Program-made: the position numbers and the translations under genes | Part shown: positions 16,903 through 27,317 of the stretch, one piece after another | Layout of the letters: each line of letters opens with the position of its first letter | How positions within the stretch are numbered: position 1 is the first letter of the stretch | Source of the DNA: an uncultured Bacteroidales bacterium | Lineage (GTDB): Bacteria > Bacteroidota > Bacteroidia > Bacteroidales > P3 | Reading direction: 5' to 3' | NCBI GenBank assembly: GCA_905235855.1 | Contig: CAJONE010000010.1 | Span: 1-49,945, forward strand | DNA: 49,945 nt | Notes under the pieces: generated by a model | What the model was told of the DNA's origin: nothing | Database searches by the model: none | Seen by the model: the letters and a program-made list of their open reading frames with translations, nothing else

Positions 16903-19140
16903 TTATATATTCATAAACATTTCGCCCTGCTTTTCGCTGGCAGCGGCCTGTTGGTTGAGGAGCTGTTCTCGACGGTGGTTTTCAATCTCGGCTGTAACAG
17001 CAGGACGGTATTCGCGCGACACCATATCGAGCGTGTACTCCACACGGTCGTGCGGATTGTGGTAGTGGCGACGATGAGCCTCCTCCTGACGAGCCTGCGA
17101 GAAATTGCTGATACGTTTGAGGTAGCCGATAATGCGGGTCATATAGTCCACATTGGTGCTGTGGCACTTGGGACACTCTTTGAGGTGGCGTTTGTCTATA
17201 TATCCGCACTCGTTGCAGATGGTGTTGGGCACATTGAAAGTGAAGTAGTTGCATCCCTCCTTGGCTGCTACACGGAGGATGTTGCGATACTGATCCTGCG
17301 AGAGGTGCTCATCGAGGTTGAGGTGTAGGGCACTGCCGCCGGTGAGATGTTCGATATAAGGCGCGCCGTGGAGCTTGAACTTGTCGATGATGCTGAGCGA
17401 GTCGTCCTCAACAATGTAGAAATAGCTGTTATAGCAGTCGCGCGGCACAAGGTAACCATCCTCGCGATCCCACTTGGCATGTTTAACTCCCACGTTTTCA
17501 GCCGGTATCATCTCGCAGTTGAACATGAGATCCTTGGTTCGGTACTGTTTGTTGTATTTTTCGACCACGCCGAGCACCGACTGCACATAGTTGCGGTATT
17601 GCTCGTTGTCGGTGATGCGGATGCCGAGGAATTCGGCACCCTCGACCAGACCGTTGACACCGATGGTGAGATACTGTCGGGCTATATTGATATAACCGGC
17701 ATCAAAGAGCGGAAGCATGCCGTGATTCTGGAGTTCCTTGAGGTTCTCGTTGTAGGCAATCTGCACTTTGTGGCAGAGGTCGACGATGTCGGCTATATAT
17801 TCGAGATAGTCCTTCTTTTCGCGGACAGCCTGCTGTATGCAGCGGTTGAGGTTAATGGTGAGCACGCTCTTGGAGCCGGTTGAGACACCGCCGGCACCGA
17901 GGGTGTAGCTAAACCCGTTGTCGGTTATCTCATTACGGAGACGGCAGCAGCTGGAGAGCGAGTCAGCATTGTCGCTCATGTAGGTGAAGAAAGAATGACC
18001 CTCGGCGTACATTTGGGCAGTGAAGTCGCCCCATTCCTTGTCCTTGCAGTCGCCGTTTTCGGTGAGGAGAGCCATGGTCTCAACGGGGAACGTGAGCACC
18101 GAACGCAGACGCTCTTGGTTGAACCATGTCATAAAGCGTTTCTGTAGCCACGAGAGACCGTCCCAGTCGGGTGCGCTACCGTCTGGGAAACGAAACTCGC
18201 CGAATATGCTGTCGAAATAGTAGCGGTCGTAGTAGGCTATGTTCCAAAAGACAGCCTGATAATTACGGGCTCCGGTGGGCTGGTTGAGAGTGTAGACAAT
18301 CTGCTCAAAACAGTCGGTAATCATCTTGTCGATGGTGCGCTGCTTGGTGGAGAGGTCAACCACTTCGTCAGCCCGTTTCCAGTAGTCTTTGCCGTACTCC
18401 ATACCGATGAAGTAGTTAAGATACATCAGGAATTCGGGAGTTGCACAGGCACCGCTGAGCATGCTGCTGACCATAAACACCATGTTGACGAAACCACCAC
18501 AAAAGCTTTTGAGGTTTGTCGGTGCCTTGGAGTTGCCGCCGATGGAGGCGGTGCCACTGAGAAGCCACGGGTACATGGTGATGCTGGCGCAGTAGTTAGC
18601 CAAGGATGTTTCGTCATTTTTATAGATGAAATGGTGTGTGAGCAGGTCAAGGTAGCGGTCGGAAAGTTCTTTGCCATAGAGTTTCTTGATTCGGTCGGTG
18701 AGCAGACGCCGGTTGAGACGAATGAAACCGGCCTTGGGGAGTTCTCCGATGAGCGTGGCTATGTTCTTGTGCTCAACGTTGGCGTTGGCATCATATTTGG
18801 AGCCGGTGGCAGCGTTGGCGGCCTTGCAGTAGTCGACCAGGAAATTGAGTTTTTCGAGGGTTTCGCGATCCTCGGTGTGCTTCTGGCGATAGAGCATAAA
18901 ACTCTTTGCCACACGGTAGTAACCTTCCTTCATCAAGGCAACTTCGACCTGGTTCTGAATGTCTTCAACGGTAATGTCCTCATGGATGTCAAGGTGTGTG
19001 AGAACACGGCTGATCGACGAGAGGTCGGCTGGCTCGTCAACCGACTGGAACGCCTTGATAATGGCATTCATGATTTTGTCGAGAGAAAAACGGACATGCT
19101 GCCCGTCGCGCTTGGTGATACTGAAAGGAACCTGCTCCAT
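16903..19140 (-). CDS. nrdD: anaerobic ribonucleoside-triphosphate reductase
   Basis: A 745-residue class III reductase that makes dNTPs without oxygen. Residues 4-95 form an ATP cone (ITKRDGQHVRFSLDKI). The catalytic part shows SCCRLRNEI, a zinc site CNECG/CPKC (four cysteines), and the glycyl radical motif RIIGYL with Gly near residue 672. A tail of about 70 residues follows this Gly, longer than in Escherichia coli NrdD, and contains a His/Arg-rich patch and a polar end. Activase NrdG is downstream. The 160-nt leader carries a TATCTTTG -7 box on the minus strand. The start is ATG 19140-19138. Confidence 0.95.
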   Translation of the reverse strand: MEQVPFSITKRDGQHVRFSLDKIMNAIIKAFQSVDEPADLSSISRVLTHLDIHEDITVEDIQNQVEVALMKEGYYRVAKSFMLYRQKHTEDRETLEKLNFLVDYCKAANAATGSKYDANANVEHKNIATLIGELPKAGFIRLNRRLLTDRIKKLYGKELSDRYLDLLTHHFIYKNDETSLANYCASITMYPWLLSGTASIGGNSKAPTNLKSFCGGFVNMVFMVSSMLSGACATPEFLMYLNYFIGMEYGKDYWKRADEVVDLSTKQRTIDKMITDCFEQIVYTLNQPTGARNYQAVFWNIAYYDRYYFDSIFGEFRFPDGSAPDWDGLSWLQKRFMTWFNQERLRSVLTFPVETMALLTENGDCKDKEWGDFTAQMYAEGHSFFTYMSDNADSLSSCCRLRNEITDNGFSYTLGAGGVSTGSKSVLTINLNRCIQQAVREKKDYLEYIADIVDLCHKVQIAYNENLKELQNHGMLPLFDAGYINIARQYLTIGVNGLVEGAEFLGIRITDNEQYRNYVQSVLGVVEKYNKQYRTKDLMFNCEMIPAENVGVKHAKWDREDGYLVPRDCYNSYFYIVEDDSLSIIDKFKLHGAPYIEHLTGGSALHLNLDEHLSQDQYRNILRVAAKEGCNYFTFNVPNTICNECGYIDKRHLKECPKCHSTNVDYMTRIIGYLKRISNFSQARQEEAHRRHYHNPHDRVEYTLDMVSREYRPAVTAEIENHRREQLLNQQAAASEKQGEMFMNI

Positions 19141-19467
19141 TGGGAATCTTGTATTTAACGATTACTTATATTATAATTATCTGGTTATCTGCAACTTCAC
19201 AAACATGTAAACCACATCAATGCTCCAATGGCGACACCATAAAGCATCAGCATTCACACTCTCACACGCTTACACGCTGCTCTAATGTTTCGTACCGTCT
19301 GCAAAGATACACGAAACGAAAAAGAACTTGCCCAATCGCCCACAAAACTTCTTAACAATAATATCAACAATTGACACAAAACGGTTGAATAACAGTTCAA
19401 CACAATGTGAATACAGCGCTATCCGAACATCATTTATGGCCTTGTTGACACCCTATCGGCTACAAAC
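19141..19467. other. nrdD upstream region
   Basis: No gene seen. It contains the nrdD promoter candidate and AT-rich leader. Confidence 0.5.
19302..19309 (-). promoter_or_regulatory. -7 box upstream of nrdD
   Basis: TATCTTTG on the minus strand is an exact match to TAnnTTTG followed by C. No good -33 box is seen at normal spacing. The resulting leader of about 160 nt could carry regulation. Confidence 0.5.
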
Positions 19468-19502
19468 AAAAAAAGGGCTTCGCTTGCGAAACCCTTTTTT
19501 TT
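19468..19502. terminator. bidirectional intrinsic terminator
   Basis: GGGCTTCGC/GCGAAACCC stem (one mismatch) flanked by an A-run on the left and a run of eight T on the right. It lies after the DUF975 gene on the minus strand. Confidence 0.85.
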
Positions 19503-19522
19503 AAATACGTCGATGCTGTATA

Positions 19523-20200
19523 CTACAAGGTCTTGCCGTCGCAGGCTTTGAGATCCTCATAGAATAGCGCGTGAGCCGCCTGCATCTTGGGACAGACCCA
19601 TAGTGAAAGGATGCCGCAGGTAAGCAGGCAGAGAATGCCCCAACCAATGTAGCTGAGGTCAAGCAGAAATAGCTTGCCCTTATGCCCTGACATCATACGG
19701 CGACTTTCGCTGACACACTCCTCGGCCGAGAGCTCTGGCCGGTCGCAAGAGATGTAGAGTGCCATGGCATAGGAGTAGGACTTGACGATGCCAGGGATGA
19801 TGAACAGAAGTGTCCAAAGCATAGTATAGACATTCACAAGCAGCGGCACCTCGATGGCACGTCCATAGTCCTTGGTGTTGAAACGTGAGAACATGCGGGT
19901 AGTGAGATCCTTGACACTGCGGTCACGAACAACGGAGAGGAACCCCGTCTCATAGGAGTAGTGCATCGGCAAAAGAACCAAGAAGCTGATGACCCCGAAA
20001 ATGCTCATCCATGCAAAATTGGACAGGGTATAGCCCACGCCCGGCACGAGACGGTTTATGCTGGGGTTGTTGGATATGTTGGTATAAGTACCGAGGAGGA
20101 TACCCAGCAACGTAAGTATGAGCGTGGCCACAACTACGGATGCCATACGACCAGTCAGCGAGTCGGCTGCGAGGTCGCGATAGTTTTTACAACTTTTCAT
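19523..20200 (-). CDS. DUF975 family membrane protein
   Basis: A 225-residue integral membrane protein with about five hydrophobic segments. The family hallmarks are the central IIPGIVKSYSYAMALYI, ELSAEECVSESRRMMSGHK and LDLSYIGWGILCLLTCGI, ending in FYEDLK. DUF975 proteins are widespread in Firmicutes and Bacteroidetes and have no firm function. Upstream is a secreted protein of unknown role (63 bp away), perhaps in the same transcript. Confidence 0.88.
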   Translation of the reverse strand: MKSCKNYRDLAADSLTGRMASVVVATLILTLLGILLGTYTNISNNPSINRLVPGVGYTLSNFAWMSIFGVISFLVLLPMHYSYETGFLSVVRDRSVKDLTTRMFSRFNTKDYGRAIEVPLLVNVYTMLWTLLFIIPGIVKSYSYAMALYISCDRPELSAEECVSESRRMMSGHKGKLFLLDLSYIGWGILCLLTCGILSLWVCPKMQAAHALFYEDLKACDGKTL

Positions 20201-20262
20201 AGTTTGATGTTTTATGGGTTAAACAGTTTGATATTTTATGGGTTAAACATTGAATCTAACAA

Positions 20263-21252
20263 TCAATAGGTCTTTATCTCCATCACTTTGCCTGCATCGC
20301 CCATACAGCCAGCGACAGTGAGTTGCGGATAGTTGAGCAGGTTTGAGACAAAATCCTTGTGCTGTGCACGTATTTTCGCCATTTCCTTTTCGAGCTCCTC
20401 GGCGATAGGCAACTGTGTGTCGAGACGCATCTGCATGGCTTTCAGTGCAGCCTCGCGCTGAATGGGCGCAGTCTCGGCATAGTATTTCAGGAGAATCTCG
20501 TTGCGGGACTTGTCGGAGACTGCAGAAGCCAACCGGTCGGAATATTTGCCGTAGATTTTCCGGCACTGCTCATCGGCATCAGACAAAAAACTTTCGGCAC
20601 TCTCGCCGGCAGCCGTCCAGCGGTCGATTGTGGGCTGCAGTGGTTCGAGGTATTTGGCTGCATCGGTGGCCTCGTTGAGTATGGCTGCCTCGGCCCTACC
20701 CTGTGAATAATTAGTTTTTAGCCAGACTTCCTGCTCTTCGTCGCTCATTTTGGAAAGCATTTCGAGTTCGTCGCGCGAAAGACCAGTATAGGAAGAAGCC
20801 ATATCATAGGCCGTACCGACAACCTGTGCCGAGTCCATTTTGCTGTAGGCAAGGCCCGCCGCACGACCTGTAAGCACGGCGATATTGGCCATATAGGAGG
20901 TCACCGGACTGGCCAACATCTTAAAAGACTGCTCGTTGAACTCATAACCTTTGTAGCTCACGAACTGTGCCGCAGTGGGCATTTGCATGGCCTGCTTGAT
21001 TAGCGAAGCGTAAGTCACTTCGCTCTCCGCAGCAGGGGTCTGGGCGGACGTTTCGTTTTCGGTGTTCGTAAAGACCTTGTCAAGTTCACGGTCGATGGCC
21101 TTGTCTGCCTCTTTCGTGGCTCGGTCTACGGCTTTCTCAGCAGCTTTCTCGGCTGTTTTCTGCGCCGCCTTGCGGATAAGACTTCCCAACTGCGCATAGG
21201 CAGGGACTGTCGACACGAGACTTATAAACAATATCAGGGCAATTTTTTTCAT
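20263..21252 (-). CDS. secreted Ala/Lys-rich protein of unknown function
   Basis: A 329-residue protein with signal peptide MKKIALILFISLVSTVPAYAQ. Residues 22-65 form a strongly charged, repetitive amphipathic helix (KTAEKAAEKAVDRATKEADK). The rest is predicted mostly helical with few cysteines (one or two late: CRK, GCM). I recognise no domain. It lies 37 bp downstream of the OmpH-like gene and may be co-transcribed; both are helical envelope proteins, so a periplasmic role is a guess. Confidence 0.75.
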   Translation of the reverse strand: MKKIALILFISLVSTVPAYAQLGSLIRKAAQKTAEKAAEKAVDRATKEADKAIDRELDKVFTNTENETSAQTPAAESEVTYASLIKQAMQMPTAAQFVSYKGYEFNEQSFKMLASPVTSYMANIAVLTGRAAGLAYSKMDSAQVVGTAYDMASSYTGLSRDELEMLSKMSDEEQEVWLKTNYSQGRAEAAILNEATDAAKYLEPLQPTIDRWTAAGESAESFLSDADEQCRKIYGKYSDRLASAVSDKSRNEILLKYYAETAPIQREAALKAMQMRLDTQLPIAEELEKEMAKIRAQHKDFVSNLLNYPQLTVAGCMGDAGKVMEIKTY

Positions 21253-21289
21253 GTTGATTTGCTTAATGTTTTACGATTTCATTTTAGGT

Positions 21290-21973
21290 TTACTTGTCGC
21301 CTTTAACTTGAGCATATTCTCGGTTCAAGCCATCAAGGATTTCCTGCGTGATGTCCATACCCTCGTCGCCATAAAGGACAGGCGTATTGCTGTATGACTT
21401 GGCGAGGATGAGGTTGTATTTTCCATGTTTCGAGTTGTAGTCGGCAATGAAGTTATAGACAGCCCGTGTCATCTTGTCGAGTTCGTCCTGAAGTTTTTTC
21501 TGTTTCTGCGGCAGGAGATCAGCGTATTGCTTTTCGAGACGAGATAGCTTCTCGTAGCGAGCCTTGAGTTCCTTTTCTTTTTCCTGTTGTTGAGAGAGGG
21601 TCATATTCTCGCCAGTCTGCAGAAAATTCTGGTAGTCAGCCTGAAACTGCTGTTCTTGCTGCAGGATGGATTCTTGCTGTGCGGAGACCTGCTCGATTTG
21701 TTTCTGCAACTCGCGAGCATAGGTGTAGCCAGCCATAAGAGTATCGGTATTGATATAGGCCACCCTAAGCGACTGTCCGTCGGTTGGAACAGAGACAACT
21801 GCATTTTCGCCAGTCTCGACCGGTGATTTCGAATCAGCTGTGAAATGCAGCACATAAAGGACTATTGTGGCTATGCACAGCAAAGCCAGCAGTATGGCTA
21901 CCGGCATAGGACACTTGCATGATTTTTTTTCGTGCAACAATTGCATGTTTTCGTTGTTCATGTTTTCTTCCAT
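21290..21973 (-). CDS. OmpH/Skp-like envelope protein with membrane anchor
   Basis: A 227-residue protein with a cytoplasmic N-terminal segment, one transmembrane helix (about 22-45; PVAILLALLCIATIVLYVL) and an OmpH/Skp-type body: strand LRVAYINTDTLM, long coiled coil (about 85-165; Gln/Glu/Lys-rich), and the end strand KYNLILAKSYSNTPVLYGDEGMD with ITQEILDGLN. Skp chaperones escort unfolded outer-membrane proteins; here the signal peptide is replaced by an anchor. An in-frame ATG at 21961 is an alternative start. Confidence 0.82.
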   Translation of the reverse strand: MEENMNNENMQLLHEKKSCKCPMPVAILLALLCIATIVLYVLHFTADSKSPVETGENAVVSVPTDGQSLRVAYINTDTLMAGYTYARELQKQIEQVSAQQESILQQEQQFQADYQNFLQTGENMTLSQQQEKEKELKARYEKLSRLEKQYADLLPQKQKKLQDELDKMTRAVYNFIADYNSKHGKYNLILAKSYSNTPVLYGDEGMDITQEILDGLNREYAQVKGDK

Positions 21974-22078
21974 GTCTTTTATATTTTATATATTTTACAT
22001 ATTATTACGGGATTCTACGAATATAGGTTTGGTCAATCCAATGTTTAAAGGTGACGTGATTGAGACACTTCTGATGCG

Positions 22079-23656
22079 TTATGACTCTAATTCACCGATG
22101 GTTTCGACAGCGCGACGCAGACGCCTAACTGTTTCGTCCTTGCCGATAGTCATCACGAAAGTCAGCAAGTCGGGACCAACGGTTTTTCCGATAAGGGCAA
22201 TGCGGAACGAATTCATAATCTGACCCATATTGAACTGGTTGGCCACGATATAGTCGTCGAGAATGGCTTTGTGCAGCGAGTCGTGGTCGAATGTCACCGA
22301 GTCGAGGATTTGCAGTATTTTGTTCATGTGGGTGGTCATGCCAGGTTTCCAGCGTTTTTTCAGGTCAGCAGAATTGTATTCGGTCGGAGCCTCGAAAAAA
22401 TAACTGGTGGTTTCCCACAGTTCACTGGGAAAGTTTATGCGGTTTTTCATCATAGCGCACACCTGTTCGACATATTGGTTTGTGACCTGCGAGCCACGAT
22501 TTGTTAGCTGATCGGGAGTTTCAACAACACTTATCCCATGATCGGCGAGTTGTGGTATGAGATAGTCGGCAAACTGCTTGTCGGAGAGCATTTGCATATA
22601 CTCGTGGTTGAACCATTTGGATTTTTCGACGTTGAACTTGGCGCCGCTCTTGCTGATATGGCTTATGTCGAAGGCTTTTATCAGCTCGTCCATCGAGAAT
22701 ATTTCCTGTTCAGTGCCCGGATTCCAGCCAAGCAGAGCAAGCATATTGACCACGGCACCCGGTAGATATCCCCTTTCTCGGTAGCCAGACGAGAGTTCGC
22801 CCGTCTGCGGGTCGCGCCAGTCGAGCGGGAATACCGGGAAGCCGAGACGGTCGCCGTCGCGTTTGCTGAGTTTGCCGTTTCCCTCGGGTTTGAGGAGAAG
22901 CGGAAGATGTGCGAAGTGCGGCATAGTGTCCTCCCAGCCGAAAGCGCGATAAAGCATGACATGAAGCGGTGCACTGGGCAACCACTCCTCGCCTCGAATC
23001 ACGTGAGACACCTCCATCAAATGGTCGTCGACGATATTGGCCAGGTGGTATGTGGGCATGCCGTCGGACTTGAATAGGACCTTGTCGTCGAGCAAGTCGG
23101 AATTCATGGTGACATCGCCGCGTATGAGGTCGTGGACTGTGATTTCGAGATGTTCGGGAAACTTGAAACGCACAACGAAGTTGTCGCCCCGCTCGATGCG
23201 CCGCTTCACCTCATCGGGTGGCAGCGTAAGCGAATTTTCCATCGATGTGCGCGTGTTGCAGTCGTATTGGAAAGTTTTTTTCTGCGCTTCAAGTTCCTTG
23301 CGTTTGGCATCAAGGGCTTGCGGAGTGTCGAAAGCATAGTAGGCCCATCCGTCGGCAAGAAGTTGGTCGGCATATTGCCTGTAAAGTGGTTTGCGGTCAC
23401 TTTGACGGTAGGGACCGTAGTTGCCGCCGACATGCACTCCCTCGTCGAATCCGATGCCGAGCCATGAGAGAGCCTCGACGATATAGTCCTCGGCACCGGG
23501 TACAAAACGAGTTTGATCAGTGTCTTCGATGCGGAGTATCATAGTGCCGCCGTTCTGACGGGCGAAAAGATAGTTGTATAGGGCTGTGCGCACACCGCCT
23601 ATATGTAGCGGTCCGGTTGGACTTGGCGCGAATCTTACTCTTACTTTTCTTTCCAT
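22079..23656 (-). CDS. gltX: glutamyl-tRNA synthetase
   Basis: A 525-residue class I synthetase that charges tRNA-Glu. Seen: [13 protein letters not shown] (HIGH box), RIEDTDQTR, the Rossmann GIGFDEGV region, [20 protein letters not shown] block with a [11 protein letters not shown] signature, and the KMSKS variant KLSKRDG. The C-terminal anticodon-binding domain is complete. It is the last-but-one plus of a minus-strand block, 40 bp after the glycosyltransferase gene. Confidence 0.97.
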   Translation of the reverse strand: MERKVRVRFAPSPTGPLHIGGVRTALYNYLFARQNGGTMILRIEDTDQTRFVPGAEDYIVEALSWLGIGFDEGVHVGGNYGPYRQSDRKPLYRQYADQLLADGWAYYAFDTPQALDAKRKELEAQKKTFQYDCNTRTSMENSLTLPPDEVKRRIERGDNFVVRFKFPEHLEITVHDLIRGDVTMNSDLLDDKVLFKSDGMPTYHLANIVDDHLMEVSHVIRGEEWLPSAPLHVMLYRAFGWEDTMPHFAHLPLLLKPEGNGKLSKRDGDRLGFPVFPLDWRDPQTGELSSGYRERGYLPGAVVNMLALLGWNPGTEQEIFSMDELIKAFDISHISKSGAKFNVEKSKWFNHEYMQMLSDKQFADYLIPQLADHGISVVETPDQLTNRGSQVTNQYVEQVCAMMKNRINFPSELWETTSYFFEAPTEYNSADLKKRWKPGMTTHMNKILQILDSVTFDHDSLHKAILDDYIVANQFNMGQIMNSFRIALIGKTVGPDLLTFVMTIGKDETVRRLRRAVETIGELES

Positions 23657-23696
23657 TTTATAAAATTTAATGATTGTTCTATGTTTTTTATTGCAT

Positions 23697-24707
23697 TTAC
23701 TGATTCAAGCTGTCGAAATGCTTCCTGCCACGAAGGTAATAATCAATAAGAATCAGCTTGGAATGAGCAATCCCGGAATGGATATGTTTCAAAGCACGAC
23801 GCTTTTCTTTCAACTGTGGTAGCGAATTGAAAAAATGGCGATGAGCCCTGCCCACAGCGGCAAAATCGCCTGGATTGCCGTCGGCCAGAAACTTGAATGC
23901 AGCAAGCCAGTCGAGCGGGATACGCAGAGCCAGAACAGGAACGAGACGTTGCGACGGCAAGTTTTTGTAGAGCATCGAAAGATTGTTGCGGAAATTGAGG
24001 TAGGTTTTGCGCGGCGAGCTTTTGGGAAGGGTGCCGCCACCAAGGTGGTAGACTGTCGACTGCGGGCAGCACATCACTTTGTAGCCACAGTTGCGCACAC
24101 GCCAGCAGAAGTCGATTTCCTCCATGTGGGCGAAAAAGTCGCCATCGAGTCCGCCCAGCTCACGCCACACTGACGAGCGGACAAACATAGCCGCACCAGT
24201 GGCCCACATCACCTCGCACGGGCTGTCGTACTGTCCGTTGTCCTTTTCCAAGGTGCCGAACAGCCGGCCACGACAATAGGGGTAGCCGAAAGAGTCGATA
24301 AAGCCGCCCGATGCGCCGGCGTACTCGAATGTGTCGCGTTGCGAGTCCATTAGGAGTTTGGGCTGGCAGACGGCCACCTCGCGATGCCTGTCGAGGTGAG
24401 ATACAACTGGCTCGATCCAACCTGGCGTAACCTCGACATCGTCGTTCAAGAGAACGAAATAGTCGGCCTCAACCTGTGCCAAAGCCCGGTTGTAGCCTTC
24501 GGCGAAACCATAGTTTTTGTCGAGACGGATAATCCTCACCTGCGGATAGCGTTGTCCGACAAACAGAAGCGAATCGTCGGTGGAGCCGTTGTCGGCTATA
24601 ATAACACAAGCGTCGCCGGTTGTGTTTTCGACAACCGACGGCAGGTAGCGCTCCAACATCAGGCGACCATTCCAGTTAAGTATCACTATGGCGGTTTTTA
24701 CTGTCAA
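23697..24707 (-). CDS. family 2 glycosyltransferase
   Basis: A 336-residue GT-A fold protein. Seen: [18 protein letters not shown], nucleotide-sugar motifs ADNGSTDDS and [12 protein letters not shown], a DDV metal motif in LLNDDVEV, and the acceptor-side motif [10 protein letters not shown]. It belongs to the rhamnosyl/WcaA-like GT2 group that decorates lipopolysaccharide or other envelope glycans; the sugar is unknown. The start is TTG at 24707-24705: no ATG lies near the N-terminal strand. It lies 8 bp after the LpxL-like gene, so lipid acylation and glycosylation appear linked. Confidence 0.9.
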   Translation of the reverse strand: MTVKTAIVILNWNGRLMLERYLPSVVENTTGDACVIIADNGSTDDSLLFVGQRYPQVRIIRLDKNYGFAEGYNRALAQVEADYFVLLNDDVEVTPGWIEPVVSHLDRHREVAVCQPKLLMDSQRDTFEYAGASGGFIDSFGYPYCRGRLFGTLEKDNGQYDSPCEVMWATGAAMFVRSSVWRELGGLDGDFFAHMEEIDFCWRVRNCGYKVMCCPQSTVYHLGGGTLPKSSPRKTYLNFRNNLSMLYKNLPSQRLVPVLALRIPLDWLAAFKFLADGNPGDFAAVGRAHRHFFNSLPQLKEKRRALKHIHSGIAHSKLILIDYYLRGRKHFDSLNQ

Positions 24708-24715
24708 GTAGGATT

Positions 24716-25579
24716 TTATGTATCGTGACTAAGATTTTTGAGTTTCCAGCGACGGTGGCTCCAAAGCCAGAATTGGGGGTTCTCGTTTATGGTTGCTTCA
24801 AGACGGCTGGCATAGCGGCGAGTTATGTCGCCGTCGGCCTCGTCGACTGGTTTGACCGAGAGTGGTTCGAAGGTCACCTCGTAATAACCGCGTCTGACTT
24901 TGGCTACTCGATAGTAGAAGACCGGACAGTTGTATTTTTTTGCAAAATGTTCGGAGCCGAACAGGAATGCAGAGTCCTGATTGAGGAATCTAGTCCAAAG
25001 GCACCTCGACGGGTTGCTGGGCGACTGGTCGCCGAGCATCATATAGGCCACGGGCACACAGTACCTGTCATAGTAGGCGAACACCTGCCTGACGTCGGTT
25101 TTATCGACAATTTCGGTGCCGTAGCGGGCACGCTTCTGTGTGAGAAGACGTCCGAAAGGTTTCTGTGCAATTCGCGTACCCACCCCCACGCCGTGGTGCA
25201 GCAGTTGGAAGTTGAGCGATGCAATCATCAGCTCCCAGTTGTTGTAGTGGCCTGCCATAAGGATTACGCTGCGCCCCTGTTCATACAGTGGCCTGATGAT
25301 TTCGGCGTTGGTTAGGCGGTAGTGGGCAAGAATCTGTTGCGGCGAGGCTCGCAGCCCCCAGACACCCTCGGCCAGAAGATCGCAAAGATGGCGGTAGAAT
25401 GCACGTTCGATCGACTCGATTTCTTGCTTCGTCTTGGTTGGGAAAGACCGTTCAAGGTTTGCACGAACCACCTTGCGCCGGTAGCGGACAATGTGGTAAA
25501 CCACAGGATAGAGCAAGTCGGCCACCAGATATAGCAAACGTAGAGGCAACCATGCCAGTGGCATGACAAGGCAGTTCAT
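24716..25579 (-). CDS. LpxL/HtrB-type lipid A acyltransferase
   Basis: An LpxL-family acyltransferase that transfers a secondary acyl chain to lipid A (or a related lipid). Seen: N-terminal membrane helix (PLAWLPLRLLYLVADLLYP), ANLERSFPTKT, the HX4E catalytic motif in AGHYNNWE, a GDQSPSN block and the end WLWSHRRWK. Two starts are possible: ATG 25579-25577 (used here) and TTG 25630-25628, which overlaps the stop codon of the GWxTD gene in a TTGA arrangement. Lipid A acylation fits the neighbouring GT2, but the true substrate is not shown. Confidence 0.88.
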   Translation of the reverse strand: MNCLVMPLAWLPLRLLYLVADLLYPVVYHIVRYRRKVVRANLERSFPTKTKQEIESIERAFYRHLCDLLAEGVWGLRASPQQILAHYRLTNAEIIRPLYEQGRSVILMAGHYNNWELMIASLNFQLLHHGVGVGTRIAQKPFGRLLTQKRARYGTEIVDKTDVRQVFAYYDRYCVPVAYMMLGDQSPSNPSRCLWTRFLNQDSAFLFGSEHFAKKYNCPVFYYRVAKVRRGYYEVTFEPLSVKPVDEADGDITRRYASRLEATINENPQFWLWSHRRWKLKNLSHDT

Positions 25580-25626
25580 TATAAGCCAAGCTCTAATCAA
25601 TATGCAACATCGTGAGAGAAACGACC

Positions 25627-27135
25627 TCAATAACCTCTTTCGAACTGTTCTCCAACCTCACCTATCGCGTTTTCGGGCAATTGCTGCTGACTCAGGCGAC
25701 GTTCCCACATGGCTTCCTGCACCTCACCCTTGGCATTGGAGTTGAGCAGACGGTACCAGCCAGAGCGGAACTCGTCCCAAAAGATGAAAACGCGGTTGGG
25801 CGAATCGGTAGGCAGATAGTTGTAGCGCCAAAGCTGATAGGGCAGGTAATAGACGTGACCGAGCGATGTGCCCATAGCCGACAAATCGACATGGGCGGCA
25901 CTGCCGGCATCGAGGTAGCGAGTGGACACGAAGTTTTTCTCGTCGCGGATATAGTCGGGCGGGCCGTACTGCAGATAAACGCGGCCACGGTCTGTGCGGT
26001 AGCCCTTGGTGCGCGGGTATGAGTAATGGGCATCGACATACTCAAGCCACCCGCGATACTCGTTCCATTTGGTTTCGGCCTGCTGCACGTCGTAACGATT
26101 GCTCCAAAACTTGTATAGAAAAGCCTGTTTTTCCTTGATATTGTCGTTGCTTTTAATCACTTCGCGGATGAATGTCAGTTCGTCGTCGGAGGCGATTGGA
26201 TACAGTGCGTCGAGGTAATAGTTTAGCAGATTCTCGTCGGTTATGCGGCTGGCAAAAGTGCCGTCGTACATACTCGGTTCGACGCTATTGACCAGTGATG
26301 GCTTTGTGCGGTGAAACGGGAGCCGCTTGTAGAGGAGATTGTCGTTATTGCGGTTATGGACTTCTACCACCAGATTGTAGTCGCCCGAGGGCAACTGGCT
26401 GATGTCGAGTGGAGAGAAAACTCGCACCAGATTGTCGGCATCATGCTGAGTCTCGCTTCCGACCTTGTCCATGCGGCGACCGGTTGTGCGGTCCTCGACA
26501 AAAACGTATGTCGTGAACGGTTTGCTGAAAACTTCCTTTTTAATGTTGTAGACTTCGAAATAGACATTCATGATATCGATGTTTGCCGGGATTTCGTCTT
26601 CCACATAGGGCTCCATATCGTATCCGCCACGCGAGAGAATGTTTTCGCTGGCCGTTGGGGTAACCGTCGACATGAGTTGCAGCGAAGACATAGATGGCCG
26701 TTTCTTTTCGTATGCGATGTTTACACGCTGAAAAAGACTGGTTCCCGCATCGTTCTTTGACTTGTCGCGCAGTGTCAGTTCGAGACTGTAGATGCCGTTT
26801 TTCAGGCCAACACGCTGCAGGTCGAGAAACGAAAAACGGTTATCATCGGGACTGGCAGTCGTAGGCGAGTTGAGATCATACTTTTTTGCAAACACGATGT
26901 CTTCACCAGACTTGTAGACCATAGTCACCTCAACGGTAGCCCTGTATCGTCCGCCGTCGGTCTTGACAAATCCGAGCGACGAGGCATCAAAAAGCAAATA
27001 AGTCTCAACATACGGCTGGTTTTCAACTGGAAGATAGAAAGTTGAATAGCTAAATAGAGCGCTTAAGTTGCGCTGCTGTGCGTATACTGCCACACACAAC
27101 AGTAACATGGCACAGGTTGCGAATATTTTTTTCAT
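25627..27135 (-). CDS. secreted GWxTD-domain protein
   Basis: A 502-residue protein with signal peptide MKKIFATCAMLLLCVAVYAQ. The N-terminal half is beta-rich (Ig-like, FSYSTFYLPVENQPYVETYL); the C-terminal half has the GWxTD pattern KGYRTDRGRVYLQYGPPD, with conserved WRY and FIFWDEF. The family is found in Bacteroidetes and Acidobacteria and is of unknown function. It is the first gene of the minus-strand block GWxTD-LpxL-GT2-gltX and lies head to head with the polyene-like cluster, sharing a 180-bp upstream region. Confidence 0.85.
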   Translation of the reverse strand: MKKIFATCAMLLLCVAVYAQQRNLSALFSYSTFYLPVENQPYVETYLLFDASSLGFVKTDGGRYRATVEVTMVYKSGEDIVFAKKYDLNSPTTASPDDNRFSFLDLQRVGLKNGIYSLELTLRDKSKNDAGTSLFQRVNIAYEKKRPSMSSLQLMSTVTPTASENILSRGGYDMEPYVEDEIPANIDIMNVYFEVYNIKKEVFSKPFTTYVFVEDRTTGRRMDKVGSETQHDADNLVRVFSPLDISQLPSGDYNLVVEVHNRNNDNLLYKRLPFHRTKPSLVNSVEPSMYDGTFASRITDENLLNYYLDALYPIASDDELTFIREVIKSNDNIKEKQAFLYKFWSNRYDVQQAETKWNEYRGWLEYVDAHYSYPRTKGYRTDRGRVYLQYGPPDYIRDEKNFVSTRYLDAGSAAHVDLSAMGTSLGHVYYLPYQLWRYNYLPTDSPNRVFIFWDEFRSGWYRLLNSNAKGEVQEAMWERRLSQQQLPENAIGEVGEQFERGY

Positions 27136-27246
27136 ATACCTTTTTTATTTAATATTAAAACGATACAAAGTACATATTATTTTGTTTCATTCGAAATAAA
27201 CTTTGGCTAACTGATTTTGTCGAGAAAAAAAAGTGTTTCGTCGATT

Positions 27247-27280
27247 TTTGTCGATGATAAGAAAATAAGGTGTATTTTTG
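27247..27280 (+). promoter_or_regulatory. promoter of the fatty-acid-like cluster
   Basis: TTTG at 27247-27250 and TATTTTTG at 27273-27280 (exact TAnnTTTG), 22 bp apart. Transcription would start about 30 nt before the TTG at 27318, which supports that start codon. Confidence 0.6.
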
Positions 27281-27317
27281 CAACGGTTTTTTTTGTTAAA
27301 TCTTTTAACATAAGATA

